A stretch of 55,555 bases of DNA from Marinospirillum insulare DSM 21763. Its GTDB lineage: Bacteria > Pseudomonadota > Gammaproteobacteria > Pseudomonadales > Halomonadaceae. The stretch is from contig NZ_JMLW01000021.1 of NCBI RefSeq assembly GCF_000686905.1, positions 1-55,555 on the forward strand, written 5' to 3'. The position numbers and the translations under genes were made by a program. The notes below the pieces were generated by a model. The model saw nothing but the letters and a program-made list of their open reading frames with translations. It was not told where the DNA came from and did no database searches. Of the stretch, positions 35,607 to 44,072 are shown piece by piece; position 1 is the stretch's first letter; each line of letters begins with the position of its first letter.

Positions 35607-36581
35607 ATGCCGGTGTTTGCTCTGGTGGATTGCAATAACTTCTATGTCTCCTGTGAGAAGCTGTTTCGACCTGATTTGAAACACACGCCGGTGGTGGTGC
35701 TGTCCAATAATGATGGTTGTGTGGTGGCCCGCTCCAAAGAGGCCAAGGCCCTGGGCATCAAGATGGGTGTGCCCGTGTTCAAGATCCGCCATGAGATCGA
35801 ACGCCATGGCATTGTGACCTTCTCTTCCAATTATTCTTTTTATGCCGATATGTCCCAGCGGGTGATGTCGATACTGGAAGGACTGGCTCCGCGTGTGGAG
35901 GTTTATTCGATTGATGAGGCTTTCCTGGATCTGGCCGATGCCGACTCCCACATGATCCGCAAACGCTTTTCCGTGGTGGTTGAGAAAACCGTGCGGGAGC
36001 TGAATGGCATTGCCTGCCTGGGCCTGGAAGAAACCCCGGCGATCAAAAAAGAGATTGTCTGTTCGCGTTCTTTTGGGGAGCGGATTACGGATTTTCATGC
36101 CATGCGCGAAGCCATCAGTGAATACGCCACCCGAGGCGCTGAAAAACTGCGCGGTGAAGGCCGAATCGCCAAGCAGCTGACGGTGTTTATCCGTACCAGC
36201 CCCTTCAACAACCAGGAGCCCCAATACAGCAATGCCGCCACCCTGGAAATGATCACCCCCACTGATGACACCCGTAGCCTGATTGAAGCGGCTCACCGGG
36301 GCCTGGAAACCATCTGGAAGGAAGGCTTTCGTTATGCCAAGGGTGGTATTCTGCTTTCCGACTTTTACGACCCCAACTGCTACCAGCCCGAGCTGTTTGA
36401 TGATGTGAAGGACAAACCCAAAAGCAAAGAACTCATGCAGGCTCTGGATCACATCAACCAGAAGGGATTGGGCAAAATCTTCTTTGCCGCCCAGGGCATT
36501 CAGAAAGGCTGGAGCATGAAGCGGGGTTACCTGTCACCGGCCTATACAACGCGCTGGAGCGATATACCCAAGGTGAGTTAA
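35607..36581 (+). CDS. umuC: UmuC with a large in-frame internal deletion
   Basis: 324 aa instead of ~422. Residues 1-~110 match the start of UmuC (CNNFYVSCEKLFRPDL, SNNDGCVVARS, SSNYSFYADMS, YSIDEAFLDL). The sequence then jumps directly to the region corresponding to E. coli ~206 onward (DLADAD, IRKRFSVVVEKTVREL, then CSRSFGERITD and the C-terminal little-finger domain). Missing is roughly 100 residues containing the rest of the palm and the thumb/helix-hairpin-helix. The junction near 35930 falls where both flanks encode LDLA(D), so deletion between short direct repeats is likely. The catalytic Asp-Glu pair remains, but polymerase activity is improbable; it might still bind UmuD or the clamp. 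Confidence 0.88.
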   Translation: MPVFALVDCNNFYVSCEKLFRPDLKHTPVVVLSNNDGCVVARSKEAKALGIKMGVPVFKIRHEIERHGIVTFSSNYSFYADMSQRVMSILEGLAPRVEVYSIDEAFLDLADADSHMIRKRFSVVVEKTVRELNGIACLGLEETPAIKKEIVCSRSFGERITDFHAMREAISEYATRGAEKLRGEGRIAKQLTVFIRTSPFNNQEPQYSNAATLEMITPTDDTRSLIEAAHRGLETIWKEGFRYAKGGILLSDFYDPNCYQPELFDDVKDKPKSKELMQALDHINQKGLGKIFFAAQGIQKGWSMKRGYLSPAYTTRWSDIPKVS

Positions 36582-36593
36582 GGTTCTGCTGCT

Positions 36594-37310
36594 ATGACGT
36601 TTCTTACAATCCGAAAACAATACAATATTCGCACGATTGAGATCGGTCGCTGGGTGACCCCTGCCGAGCGGGATCGAGCGGCAGTGAATTTTCATCGTGC
36701 CTTGGGTGATTTGATGATCACTCTACAGGGGCCGGAAACCCTGATTTCTTTGCGGGGACACTTGGGCCTTCAATACGGTATTGGCGGTCGTCCAGGCGTT
36801 GCCGCTCACTACATTCCAGCAACCCGTCAACTGGCATTGGCGAAAAATGCCGGTGCCGGAAGCCTGGCCCATGAGTGGTTTCATGCTTTGGATCACTACC
36901 TGGCTGACAAGGCATTTCAAAAAACAGGCCGTATGGCTTTTGCTTCAAGCTGCTGGCTGAACAATCAACCCGGCATCCCCCACCCTCTTAACAGCCTCTT
37001 GGGCGAATGCTTCAAGGCAATTCTACTGGATGAGACTGGCAGCCAGCCCAGTCCACTTTTTCAGTGTTCAAAGAGAATGGATCAAAAACTAGGGGTTCTT
37101 TACTATGCGCGACCGGAAGAAGTCTGTGCCCGAGCCTTTGAAGCTTTTGTGGAAGACACCGGGCCTCGTAATGCATTCCTCGTTCGAGGCAGCATCGACT
37201 CTGAAGAAGCCTTGGCCGGTCTTTACCCCAAGGGCCAGCAACGAGAAACCATTAATGCCACCTTCACGGAATACTTTTCAGCTCTGGGCCATGCTTTAAA
37301 AGCCAACTAA
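36594..37310 (+). CDS. CLCA_X family protein with HExxH zincin motif
   Basis: 238 aa. The segments FLTIRKQYNIRTIEIGRWV, GGRPGVAAHY and LALAKNAG are typical of the CLCA_X family of gammaproteobacteria. H93-E-W-F-H97 followed by ALDHY is a zinc-metallopeptidase HExxH, and the C-terminal RPEEVCARAFEAF is also conserved in related polyvalent-protein domains. Cytoplasmic; substrate unknown. It starts 12 nt after umuC on the same strand, so it may be expressed with the SOS genes. Converges with the nuclease gene, overlapping its stop by 4 nt. Confidence 0.75.
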   Translation: MTFLTIRKQYNIRTIEIGRWVTPAERDRAAVNFHRALGDLMITLQGPETLISLRGHLGLQYGIGGRPGVAAHYIPATRQLALAKNAGAGSLAHEWFHALDHYLADKAFQKTGRMAFASSCWLNNQPGIPHPLNSLLGECFKAILLDETGSQPSPLFQCSKRMDQKLGVLYYARPEEVCARAFEAFVEDTGPRNAFLVRGSIDSEEALAGLYPKGQQRETINATFTEYFSALGHALKAN

Positions 37311-38404
37311 GGACAGTTACCCGCTAACCGATACCCAGCATCCTGAGCTTCCTCCAAGGTATCAAAATAGACTCGATTGGCTTCACCGACTCGACTGTAG
37401 GAAGGGCAGTCCGGGCGGTGAAGAATTTTCGATCTGCGATTGCCGATTAAGGGGTCTGAGGCTTTTTGAGCACTGGATTCTTCTGCACTGGGCTGCACCT
37501 TAAAATCATCCGCTTGGATATTACCTCGCAAACCTGCTTGGTGAGACAATAGGTATATAGGAGTGTGATCGGACACATGACGCCGAGCTGCTTCATGGGT
37601 GACTCCCAGCAATGCAGGAAACTCCACAATCCCTGCCGGGCTGGATGCATAGGGGCCTGACTCTGCCACCCAGATGTTGTCGTAGAGGTTAGCAAAACGA
37701 CCATCAACCGCCGATAAGGTCGTCGCACCTTCAACAATCAGGGGCACTACACCCTTGTCCCTCAGCGGTTGCCAGGCAGCGTGTAGAGGCTGCAAGTTAA
37801 AGTCCCCCATCAGCAAGACTGGTGTGCCAGGATAAATTTGATGCAACCAGTCCCAATAGCGCGCCAGCTCTTCAATCTCTTCCGTTCGGTCACTGATCCG
37901 GCGACCATAGACGATATGCACGGTGGCGACTGCAAATTCATCACCTGAACTTAAATTCTTAAAGCGCGCAGAATAGGGTTCGCGAGCAAACAAATCACCT
38001 GGGTCGAGGTAAACCACAGCCCCATCGAGATAATCGATGCGTGATTCACGCCAGACAAAGGCATACTTTTCCTTGTAGGTAGAGCGCCCGATGCGGTGCG
38101 AATACATCATGCCCCAGGTTTCACCGGTGGCTTCTTGCAAAGCAGCCTGGAAGCGATACAACCCCTCCACCGTCATGGCTTCTTGCACGGCAATAAAGTC
38201 AAACAACTGACCGATCTGACCGAGAGCTTCATAGTCTTTATTCTGACCATGGCCAAGCCGCTCAATATTCCAACTGGCAATGACCAGACCCTGGCCATCA
38301 GGGGTTTGCGCCCAGACATAGGAAACAGGAAAAACCAGTGCCGCCAACAAGCACACAACAAGCAGGCCGCTGGCCAACCAGCGACCAAAAAGGAAAGTTT
38401 TCAA
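37307..38404 (-). CDS. Secreted endonuclease/exonuclease/phosphatase family nuclease
   Basis: 365 aa. Signal peptide (first ~32 residues, ending VWA) followed by a DNase I-like fold: ASWNIERLG (Asn), the metal-binding Glu in AVQEAM, LLMGDFNLQP and the final SDHTPIYL. The C-terminal ~45 residues (HRPDCPSY ... LAGNCP) resemble the small Ada-type metal-binding module found on some secreted nucleases. It probably degrades extracellular or periplasmic nucleic acids for nutrient use or protection. Stands alone on the minus strand. Confidence 0.85.
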   Translation of the reverse strand: MKTFLFGRWLASGLLVVCLLAALVFPVSYVWAQTPDGQGLVIASWNIERLGHGQNKDYEALGQIGQLFDFIAVQEAMTVEGLYRFQAALQEATGETWGMMYSHRIGRSTYKEKYAFVWRESRIDYLDGAVVYLDPGDLFAREPYSARFKNLSSGDEFAVATVHIVYGRRISDRTEEIEELARYWDWLHQIYPGTPVLLMGDFNLQPLHAAWQPLRDKGVVPLIVEGATTLSAVDGRFANLYDNIWVAESGPYASSPAGIVEFPALLGVTHEAARRHVSDHTPIYLLSHQAGLRGNIQADDFKVQPSAEESSAQKASDPLIGNRRSKILHRPDCPSYSRVGEANRVYFDTLEEAQDAGYRLAGNCP

Positions 38405-38477
38405 GGGAAGGTGTCCTTAGAGCAAAGAGAAAAGATGCAGAATTATAGAACTTTCACTGAAGCCTGAAAACGCTGGA

Positions 38478-38948
38478 TTAAAAGCCATACACAAAGCCTG
38501 CTCGCTCTACAAAGTCATCGAGCATTTCGGCCAGTTGCTTGGGGTTCAGAAGCAAGGCATCAGAAATGACTTTCGGACCATAGGCATCGGCTAAACCTTC
38601 TAAAACCGCTTGACCCCCTTGATGCTTATACCCTTCGGAGACCAGAATACAGCCACAACCGTCTTTGGCCATTGGCAGGTCTTCAGTGGGTGACAGATAG
38701 GTCGCATCCAGGGCTACAAAAGGAACACCGATGCGAGCACCCACATGACTGGCTAACCAGCCCCCTTCACCACATCCTGCAATCAGGTCAAGATTCAGCC
38801 CCTTAGAGCCATCAATCGCAGCTTTAATTTGGGTTGCTCGATTCGGTTGAGCTTTGAAATCAAGAGAATACACCTTGCCGAGCAGGGATAAGGCTTCGTG
38901 AAAACTGGGGTGAATGTCGGGTGGCGTATTGAGTAATAAGGTATTCAT
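38478..38948 (-). CDS. YqiA-like alpha/beta-hydrolase-fold protein, nucleophile doubtful
   Basis: 156 aa. The segment LDLIAGCGEGGWLASHVGA has the layout of the nucleophile elbow of small YqiA-like esterases (usually GSSLGG), but the GxSxG serine is not there (GCGEG). A family relationship is plausible from length, the N-terminal segment and the elbow, while activity is doubtful. AGGAG precedes ATG 38948. It lies in a patch of unrelated small genes; a normal GxSxG hydrolase of similar size is encoded at 41087-41608. Not firmly recognised. Confidence 0.45.
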   Translation of the reverse strand: MNTLLLNTPPDIHPSFHEALSLLGKVYSLDFKAQPNRATQIKAAIDGSKGLNLDLIAGCGEGGWLASHVGARIGVPFVALDATYLSPTEDLPMAKDGCGCILVSEGYKHQGGQAVLEGLADAYGPKVISDALLLNPKQLAEMLDDFVERAGFVYGF

Positions 38949-38995
38949 AAGGTTGCTCCTGATTAGGGCTAATAAGTCAGCGAGGCGTCAGTTCT

Positions 38996-39811
38996 TTATG
39001 ACCGAACCTGCTGGCGAACCAGCATGAAAAGCGCTGACTCAAGTCTAGCCATGGGCCACTTCAAGCTTTTTTCATCGTTAAACGCTTGTAGTAAGCTCAA
39101 AAATAGCTGGTAGCCCTTTGGGTAAAGAGCAATTCCCAAGCCTTTTGAAAGCACATCATCCAAGACACAGAACTTTTCTGGATCGAACATACGCAGATGC
39201 TTACTGGCGAAGGACACTCCCAAGCCTTTAATGGCAGTGCCTTGTTCTATCGCAGCTTCAGCGTTTTCAGCCGTCATCGCAGAGCACAGCCAATCCTTGA
39301 TCTTCTTTGAAAACTCGGCTTTATCATGATGCCTTTTCATCAATCCACCCCAAACTCGAAGACCACCACCCCACCCGCACACCTCTTCACTAAAGCGGAG
39401 GAACTCATCACTGGCACCGGTTCTTAGTTTTTTTCCGAGCTGCTCAACTTCTTCTGTACCCGGATAGGTAAACTGCAGCAGTTCGGACGCATTGATTAAT
39501 GCCGCCGGGGTAAACCTTAAGCCCCAAAAATCCCAGATGGCTTCTGGCTCACCAGCCTGGTTTTTCAGTAGGTCTGTTGAGGTTCGGAAGACTCCATCTG
39601 AACAAAAAACTGGCAGATCAAAATTTTTACCCTCTGGCTTAAGAACATCAGCATGGCATTCAGGGCAAAAGCTAACCCATTGGCTGGCTTTGAGCTTCCG
39701 TAGCTTATGCTCTGCATACGGTTCTTTTTCCAGATAGCTCCGCAAGGTGCCCGCATGAAAGTAGACGGTTTCGGTTTTGCAGTCATTGCAAAGCTGGATT
39801 TCAACACTCAT
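38996..39811 (-). CDS. Unknown protein, N-terminal zinc ribbon and possible HhH glycosylase-like core
   Basis: 271 aa from ATG 39811, chosen because GGGGAG lies five bases upstream (GTG 39817 is the alternative). Two CxxC pairs (CNDC, CPEC) near the N-terminus form a zinc ribbon. The C-terminal part IKGLGVSFASKHLRMFDPEKFCVLDDVLS resembles the helix-hairpin-helix plus Asp segment of HhH-GPD base-excision glycosylases (OGG-like). If so it would remove damaged bases; this is inference from one segment. Not recognised as a named family. Confidence 0.45.
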   Translation of the reverse strand: MSVEIQLCNDCKTETVYFHAGTLRSYLEKEPYAEHKLRKLKASQWVSFCPECHADVLKPEGKNFDLPVFCSDGVFRTSTDLLKNQAGEPEAIWDFWGLRFTPAALINASELLQFTYPGTEEVEQLGKKLRTGASDEFLRFSEEVCGWGGGLRVWGGLMKRHHDKAEFSKKIKDWLCSAMTAENAEAAIEQGTAIKGLGVSFASKHLRMFDPEKFCVLDDVLSKGLGIALYPKGYQLFLSLLQAFNDEKSLKWPMARLESALFMLVRQQVRS

Positions 39812-39961
39812 AGACACTCCCCTAATTAACTGATGCTTCCTAGGCTACCGACTTTAGAGAAATTAGCAGCCCCCTACGATATTCAGTGTCGCTCATTGCA
39901 CGAATACTCAACCCACTGCATGATGAACTCATTCGGATGCATTACCTTAAAGGACTCACCT

Positions 39962-40408
39962 ATGCCTCTAGCCATGATGACGATTGACCAACTGGTGGCC
40001 ACCCAACTTAAAAAGGATGGGTACTACCTAGTCTTCAATACCCACTACAACCAGCTTTTTGCACCTGAAGCAGGGGCTGAGCCTGATACTTCGCTTAGTC
40101 CTTTTCTATCACGCGATAGTACCGATGAGCGAGCGCGTGATGAGTTCATTGTCTTTATGGATCGAGAGTTTCCCGAGGTTAAGCGCTTCGATGTGATGGA
40201 CCTGATGCCTCTGGACTATGAGGTTTGGCCTTTTATGGGTTCAATTGCCTTGGATATTTCACCGGATGATGCCGCTTACCAGGCGCTGGTTGAGCGGTAT
40301 AACTCACCTGAATCTCAGGGATCACCCTCTGCGATGTTCTGGATGCTTCCCTTGGCTAATGCCCAGAAGCTATGGGCAGCTCGATGTGAGCTTATTGATG
40401 AAGATTGA
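39962..40408 (+). CDS. Hypothetical protein
   Basis: 148 aa from ATG 39962, preceded by AAAGGA seven bases upstream; an upstream in-frame ATG at 39833 lacks such a site. Acidic, soluble, with no signal peptide or known motif; conserved-looking stretches are LVATQLKKDGYYLVFNT and DVMDLMPLDYEVWP. It overlaps the convergent gene at 40392 by 17 nt. Function unknown. Confidence 0.55.
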   Translation: MPLAMMTIDQLVATQLKKDGYYLVFNTHYNQLFAPEAGAEPDTSLSPFLSRDSTDERARDEFIVFMDREFPEVKRFDVMDLMPLDYEVWPFMGSIALDISPDDAAYQALVERYNSPESQGSPSAMFWMLPLANAQKLWAARCELIDED

Positions 40409-41078
40409 GGCACTTTTGCGAGTCAGTCATCAGGCAATACCGCTCGGCATTAAGATGTTCTAAAGCAAGCAGGTGCCCTGGGGCAGCACGAAAGAAGGCA
40501 TCCAAAATAGGCTTTACCGCGTCAGTTCCAGCCGTCAACTGCTCAGGTTGGTACAGTAGGTCAACCAGATCGTTCAGCTCCTGCCGCCATGCAAGAAAAT
40601 GCAGGGTGGTCTGCTGAACTCGTTCCAGTTCCGCATCACCACTAAAAACCTGCTGATAGACTACCTGCTCTAATGCCGTCAGCTGCTCTTCGGGAATCGG
40701 CTTGAAATTAAGGCAGGTGCACCCAGCGTCAGGACAACCCCCTTCAGGGCAGGGACGAAACACCTCATCCTCATCGATCCCCGGTTTAGTCAGAATGACC
40801 TCATCAAGCCCTAAATCCTGGGGAGACTTGTCCAAATAGATCTGCGCCGCTCTTTTAACATGCCAGGGCACATGAACCAGTACAGCGTTAAGTACAGAGC
40901 GCGGATTCAGTTTGGTGTCCGGGCGAAGGGGGTGCGGGGCTTGAGGGTCATCCAACCAAAGCTTGAAAGTGACCAGATCAGTGGCACAATCAGAAAGATG
41001 AAACACCATCTCATCAACCTGCTCCTGGGCAAAACCCAGATCAGCTAAGCAGGCTTTTACTGCATCATAGTTGTACAT
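40392..41078 (-). CDS. Hypothetical protein with Cys-rich insertion
   Basis: 228 aa from ATG 41078 (GAGGGG just upstream). Mostly helical and acidic, with a central Cys cluster (CPEGGCPDAGCTC) that could bind a metal. Starts 8 nt after the stop of the alpha/beta hydrolase gene at 41087, so the two are probably co-transcribed. Not recognised; no membrane segments. Confidence 0.5.
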   Translation of the reverse strand: MYNYDAVKACLADLGFAQEQVDEMVFHLSDCATDLVTFKLWLDDPQAPHPLRPDTKLNPRSVLNAVLVHVPWHVKRAAQIYLDKSPQDLGLDEVILTKPGIDEDEVFRPCPEGGCPDAGCTCLNFKPIPEEQLTALEQVVYQQVFSGDAELERVQQTTLHFLAWRQELNDLVDLLYQPEQLTAGTDAVKPILDAFFRAAPGHLLALEHLNAERYCLMTDSQKCLNLHQ

Positions 41079-41086
41079 AAAACCCC

Positions 41087-41608
41087 TCAGGTCACTTTCT
41101 CCTGACACCGCTCCAGAAAGAACTGCAACTGGTGCAGAATGAAAGGCAGGCTGGCTTTCAAGCGATGATCATCCTTAAGCAGGTGTAAGCGCAACTGCTG
41201 TTCTTGGCAAAGCTGGATCACGGGTTCAACCGGCACCACTTCATCCTCCCAGCCATGAAAGACTTCAGCCTGCTGAGCTTGCAGCTGGGGTCTTGGGTTG
41301 GGGTATCCCGGCAGGGCAAAAGCCGGTGCCAACAAAAAGCAGCCTAGGATAGGGCGTTGGCTGACAACCTGAGCACTGACCCAGCTACCCATACTGGAAC
41401 CCACCAGAATCAGATGCTCATCAGTGACCTGGTCTTGCTCTAATCGGGCGTCCAGTTGCTTTAAGCGTTCAGCGGGGTCACGCGTACCGCGATAATCCAG
41501 CACCTGGGCGTTCATGTTGGCAAAACCCTTAACCACTTCTTTCATTGCCTGGATTTTGCTGCCATCAGGACCACTTTCTAGACCGTGTGAAAAATAAACT
41601 TGGATCAT
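41087..41608 (-). CDS. Small alpha/beta-hydrolase (YqiA-type esterase)
   Basis: 173 aa. Opens with the oxyanion-type segment VYFSHGLESGPDGSK, has the nucleophile elbow VGSSMGSW (Ser ~73), an acidic residue in the HGWEDEVVP block and the final His in KDDHRLK, in the order of a catalytic triad. Length matches YqiA-like esterases. Cytoplasmic, broad ester substrates likely. First gene of a pair with the 228-aa protein. Confidence 0.7.
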   Translation of the reverse strand: MIQVYFSHGLESGPDGSKIQAMKEVVKGFANMNAQVLDYRGTRDPAERLKQLDARLEQDQVTDEHLILVGSSMGSWVSAQVVSQRPILGCFLLAPAFALPGYPNPRPQLQAQQAEVFHGWEDEVVPVEPVIQLCQEQQLRLHLLKDDHRLKASLPFILHQLQFFLERCQEKVT

Positions 41609-41762
41609 GCTTCACCTCTTGATAGAGCGGGCTGCAAGCCCTTGGTGTAATCAGTTGGTTCTAATCCTAGCGCCTACCTGCGTCATTGAGTGTCGCTACC
41701 CCATGAAAAAATTCTTCAGTCTTTTCTGCTAGCATGCCTGCCTGATTGTTGAGGAGATTTTT

Positions 41763-42200
41763 ATGCCTAGGGCTTCTTATGAAGGCTATGACATTATTGG
41801 TGATCTGCATGGACATGCCGATGCCTTGAAACAGTTACTCGATCGTTTGGGTTATCAACACCGTCAGGGTCGTTACCAGCACCCTGAGCGCCAGGTGATT
41901 TTTTTAGGCGACTTTATTGATCGTGGACCGCAGCAGCTTGAGGTCTTGCGGATTGTTCAGGATATGGTGCTTGCAGGCAGTGCTCAAGCCGTGATGGGCA
42001 ATCATGAGCTCAATGCGCTTGGCTGGTTCTTTGCCGATGACCAGGGGCAGCCCTTACGCCCGCATACGGATAAAAATCGTCAACAGCATCAGGCATTTTT
42101 AGAAGAAGTCGGTGAAGGCTCGGCTCAACACCGCGAGTGGATCGAGTGGTTTTTAACGATTACGGGGAAATTGATCCAGCCTTGGCAGAACCCAGCCTAA
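41763..42200 (+). pseudogene. Truncated metallophosphoesterase (Ap4A hydrolase-like)
   Basis: 145 aa with a good N-terminal half of a calcineurin-like phosphoesterase: IIGDLHGHAD, FLGDFIDRGP and VMGNHELNA, the metal-binding blocks of symmetric diadenosine tetraphosphatase/PrpE-like enzymes. The second half with the remaining His ligands is absent. After ~130 residues the reading frame meets GC-rich unrelated sequence, and no frame-shifted continuation was seen. Probably inactive. The break lies close to the GC-rich SUMF1-type gene, suggesting its insertion removed the 3' end. Confidence 0.7.
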
Positions 42201-42276
42201 TAATTGGTGGCAATCTTCCAGTGCCTTGGGTGTTTGCTGCATCAAAAGCCCCTCTTAAAAAGCCAAAAAATTTTCG

Positions 42277-42296
42277 ATGGGGGCTTACGCCCCCAT
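42277..42296. terminator. GC-rich hairpin at the junction of truncated gene and SUMF1 gene
   Basis: Perfect inverted repeat ATGGGGGC / GCCCCCAT around TTAC, followed rightward by a second stem-like GC element (CGCCTGAAGGCG). It lies after the SUMF1 stop on the minus strand and may act as its terminator, or be a mobile-repeat scar. Confidence 0.45.
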
Positions 42297-42358
42297 GCCC
42301 CCGCCTGAAGGCGCTGGCGCGCACTCAGGCCAAAGGGTAAAACCACAAAGATTAAACC

Positions 42359-43270
42359 CTAACGCGACCTGGAGAGACGAAAGCCGTAGGCGTAGAAGCG
42401 GACATCGCGATCGAGGTTGCTGCGCTTGGCCGAGCGCAGGTCCGCGCCATAATTGCCCCAAAAACCGCCGCGCACCACACGGCGATCGCACTGCCCGCTG
42501 CTGCGGGCGCTGCCATCGCTGGGCGCACCCCGGTAGCTTTTGTTCCAGCAATCCTGCGTCCACTGCAACACATTGCCTGCCATGCCGTGCAGGCCAAAGG
42601 CATTGGGCGCAAAGCTATCGGCCGCCACCAGGCGCTCCCGGTAGTTGCCGCGTGGGCAGCCTGTAGCAGGGCTACGGCCTTCAAAATTGGCCTGCTCGGT
42701 AGTAATGCAGTTGCCGGTGTAAAAACGTGTGCGGGTGCCGGCACGGGCGGCGTATTCCCATTCCGCCTCGCTGGGTAGGCGCCAGCCTCCGCCGTGGTGG
42801 GTGTTCAGCCAATCGACCATCGCTTGGGCATCACCCCAGGAAACATGCACCACGGGGGCAGCATCGCCCCGTTTGTTGTATTTCATAAAGTCATTGGTAA
42901 TCAGCCGGGTGCGGCCACTGGCAGCAATGTACTGCTTAAACTGCCCCAGCGTGACCGGGGTTTTACCCATCTGGAAAGCGCTGATACTCACCTGGCGTTG
43001 CGGGGTTTCATTATTTCTGGCATCCGGGTCGGGGGTGCCACAATTCAGCTGGATGGGGTCCTGGCCTAAAAACTGGCGGCGTTTGTTTTCTTCTTCCTGT
43101 GCAGAGGTCATTTTACACGAGCCCATAGTAAAACTACCGGCGGGGATGTCCACCATCGTGATGCCAAAGGGGCCGCGGTGTTCCGCCGCCTGGGCGCTGC
43201 TCAGGCCAAAGGCCAGCAATAACAGGGTGCAGCCGCTTAAAAAAAGGCTGCGGGTGAGGGGTTGAGTCAT
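42359..43270 (-). CDS. Secreted SUMF1/formylglycine-generating-enzyme-type protein
   Basis: 303 aa. Signal peptide (1-~28, ending AQA), then one SUMF1/FGE-sulfatase domain: MVDIPAGSFTMGS, VTLGQFKQYI, PVVHVSWGDAQAMVDWLN, WRLPSEAEWEYAARAG, GNVLQWTQDCW, RVVRGGFW and a final YGFRL. True FGEs oxidise a sulfatase cysteine; many bacterial homologues only bind sugars or act in other pathways, and no sulfatase is nearby. The gene is much GC-richer than its neighbours. It may form a unit with the tiny signal-peptide gene at 43331-43450, 60 nt upstream. Confidence 0.85.
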   Translation of the reverse strand: MTQPLTRSLFLSGCTLLLLAFGLSSAQAAEHRGPFGITMVDIPAGSFTMGSCKMTSAQEEENKRRQFLGQDPIQLNCGTPDPDARNNETPQRQVSISAFQMGKTPVTLGQFKQYIAASGRTRLITNDFMKYNKRGDAAPVVHVSWGDAQAMVDWLNTHHGGGWRLPSEAEWEYAARAGTRTRFYTGNCITTEQANFEGRSPATGCPRGNYRERLVAADSFAPNAFGLHGMAGNVLQWTQDCWNKSYRGAPSDGSARSSGQCDRRVVRGGFWGNYGADLRSAKRSNLDRDVRFYAYGFRLSRSR

Positions 43271-43330
43271 AGCAGTTACTCCTTAGGTTGAGGTGGTGCT
43301 TCGGTGGGGTTAAAAGGCCATTGCAGTGAT

Positions 43331-43450
43331 TCACAGCGGGTCTGGTGTTGAAAACAGTTTTGCCATTGCAGGGGCAAGGGCATGAGTGCTAGGGGCACTG
43401 AGAACAAGAGTGACTACAAGAGCAATAAAGAGGGTATACATACGGGTCAT
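43331..43450 (-). CDS. Very small secreted peptide (39 aa)
   Basis: ATG 43450 with a perfect AAGGAG six bases upstream opens a 39-codon frame: MTRMYT, a hydrophobic core (LFIALVVTLVLS), then a small-residue, Ala-rich stretch like a signal peptidase site, and a short tail ending TPDPL. It may be a signal-peptide remnant of a lost secreted gene or a real small membrane/secreted peptide. On the same strand as, and 60 nt before, the SUMF1-type gene. Confidence 0.5.
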   Translation of the reverse strand: MTRMYTLFIALVVTLVLSAPSTHALAPAMAKLFSTPDPL

Positions 43451-43654
43451 AAGCAACTCCTTTTGAGTTATTTTGATTGAAAAAATGAATGTATCACTTC
43501 ATGCTTGAGTTCAACACCAGCTTCTCAGTCACTTCTAAAAAGTGCGCGCAGTCCATGCCTTTTAGCTGCCCTGGTGAAGTTTCAGTTACCTGCGATTGAC
43601 CCTAAGCAGCCTGAGCCAGCAGCGGGTAATGAGCACTACCTGCCCATTCACTAG

Positions 43655-43879
43655 GCTGAAGACATCCAGACCAGCCTCTACCACCAGCTGCCGCAACGAA
43701 GCACAGTGGAATACCTTGCCAATGCACTTCACCGCAAGCTGCATGATGACCTCTGCATTGATCTGGATACCCGCTTGGATCGTGACCTCACGCTGATAAT
43801 CCACAAAGGAACCACTGAAGTGTATGAATACCGTGCCTGGAATGGACTTTATATCATCGACTTTACTGAAGGAGCCTAA
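43655..43879 (+). pseudogene. Relic reading frame without start codon
   Basis: An open frame after an in-frame TAG at 43652 encodes a protein-like stretch (TVEYLANALHRKLHDDL, TLIIHKGTTEVYEYRAWNGLYIIDF) with no ATG. The same frame upstream of the TAG (from about 43545, reading FQLPAIDPKQPEP) also looks coding, so this may be a gene broken by one stop codon. It ends 2 nt before the 49-aa gene. The rest of 43451-43654 holds nothing else I can support. Confidence 0.35.
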
Positions 43880-43881
43880 CC

Positions 43882-44031
43882 ATGAGTAAAAAACGCAAAA
43901 CAGCCTTTCCTAAAGACCTTTGGGTTGTTGAATACATTGATCGCATGGATCGCGACGGTGAACATGTCAGCGAATCCTTGAGCCGAGAAAATACTGAAGC
44001 GCTCTATGCTGAAATGAACCGGCACACCTAG
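43882..44031 (+). CDS. Small hypothetical protein (49 aa)
   Basis: ATG 43882 with GGAG seven bases upstream. It is highly charged (begins MSKKRKTAFPKD, contains EYIDRMDRDGEHVSES). Directly follows the relic frame, so it was probably the second gene of a small two-gene cassette. No recognised domain. Confidence 0.5.
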   Translation: MSKKRKTAFPKDLWVVEYIDRMDRDGEHVSESLSRENTEALYAEMNRHT

Positions 44032-44072
44032 CCTTCAACACAGAAAGCTAGGTTTTGCATCTAACTCAAATA

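Noticed and set aside
42285-42744. Long Arg/Pro/Ala-rich frames in other frames of the SUMF1 gene
   Set aside because: High GC suppresses stop codons; the SUMF1 frame has clear domain motifs and the others do not.
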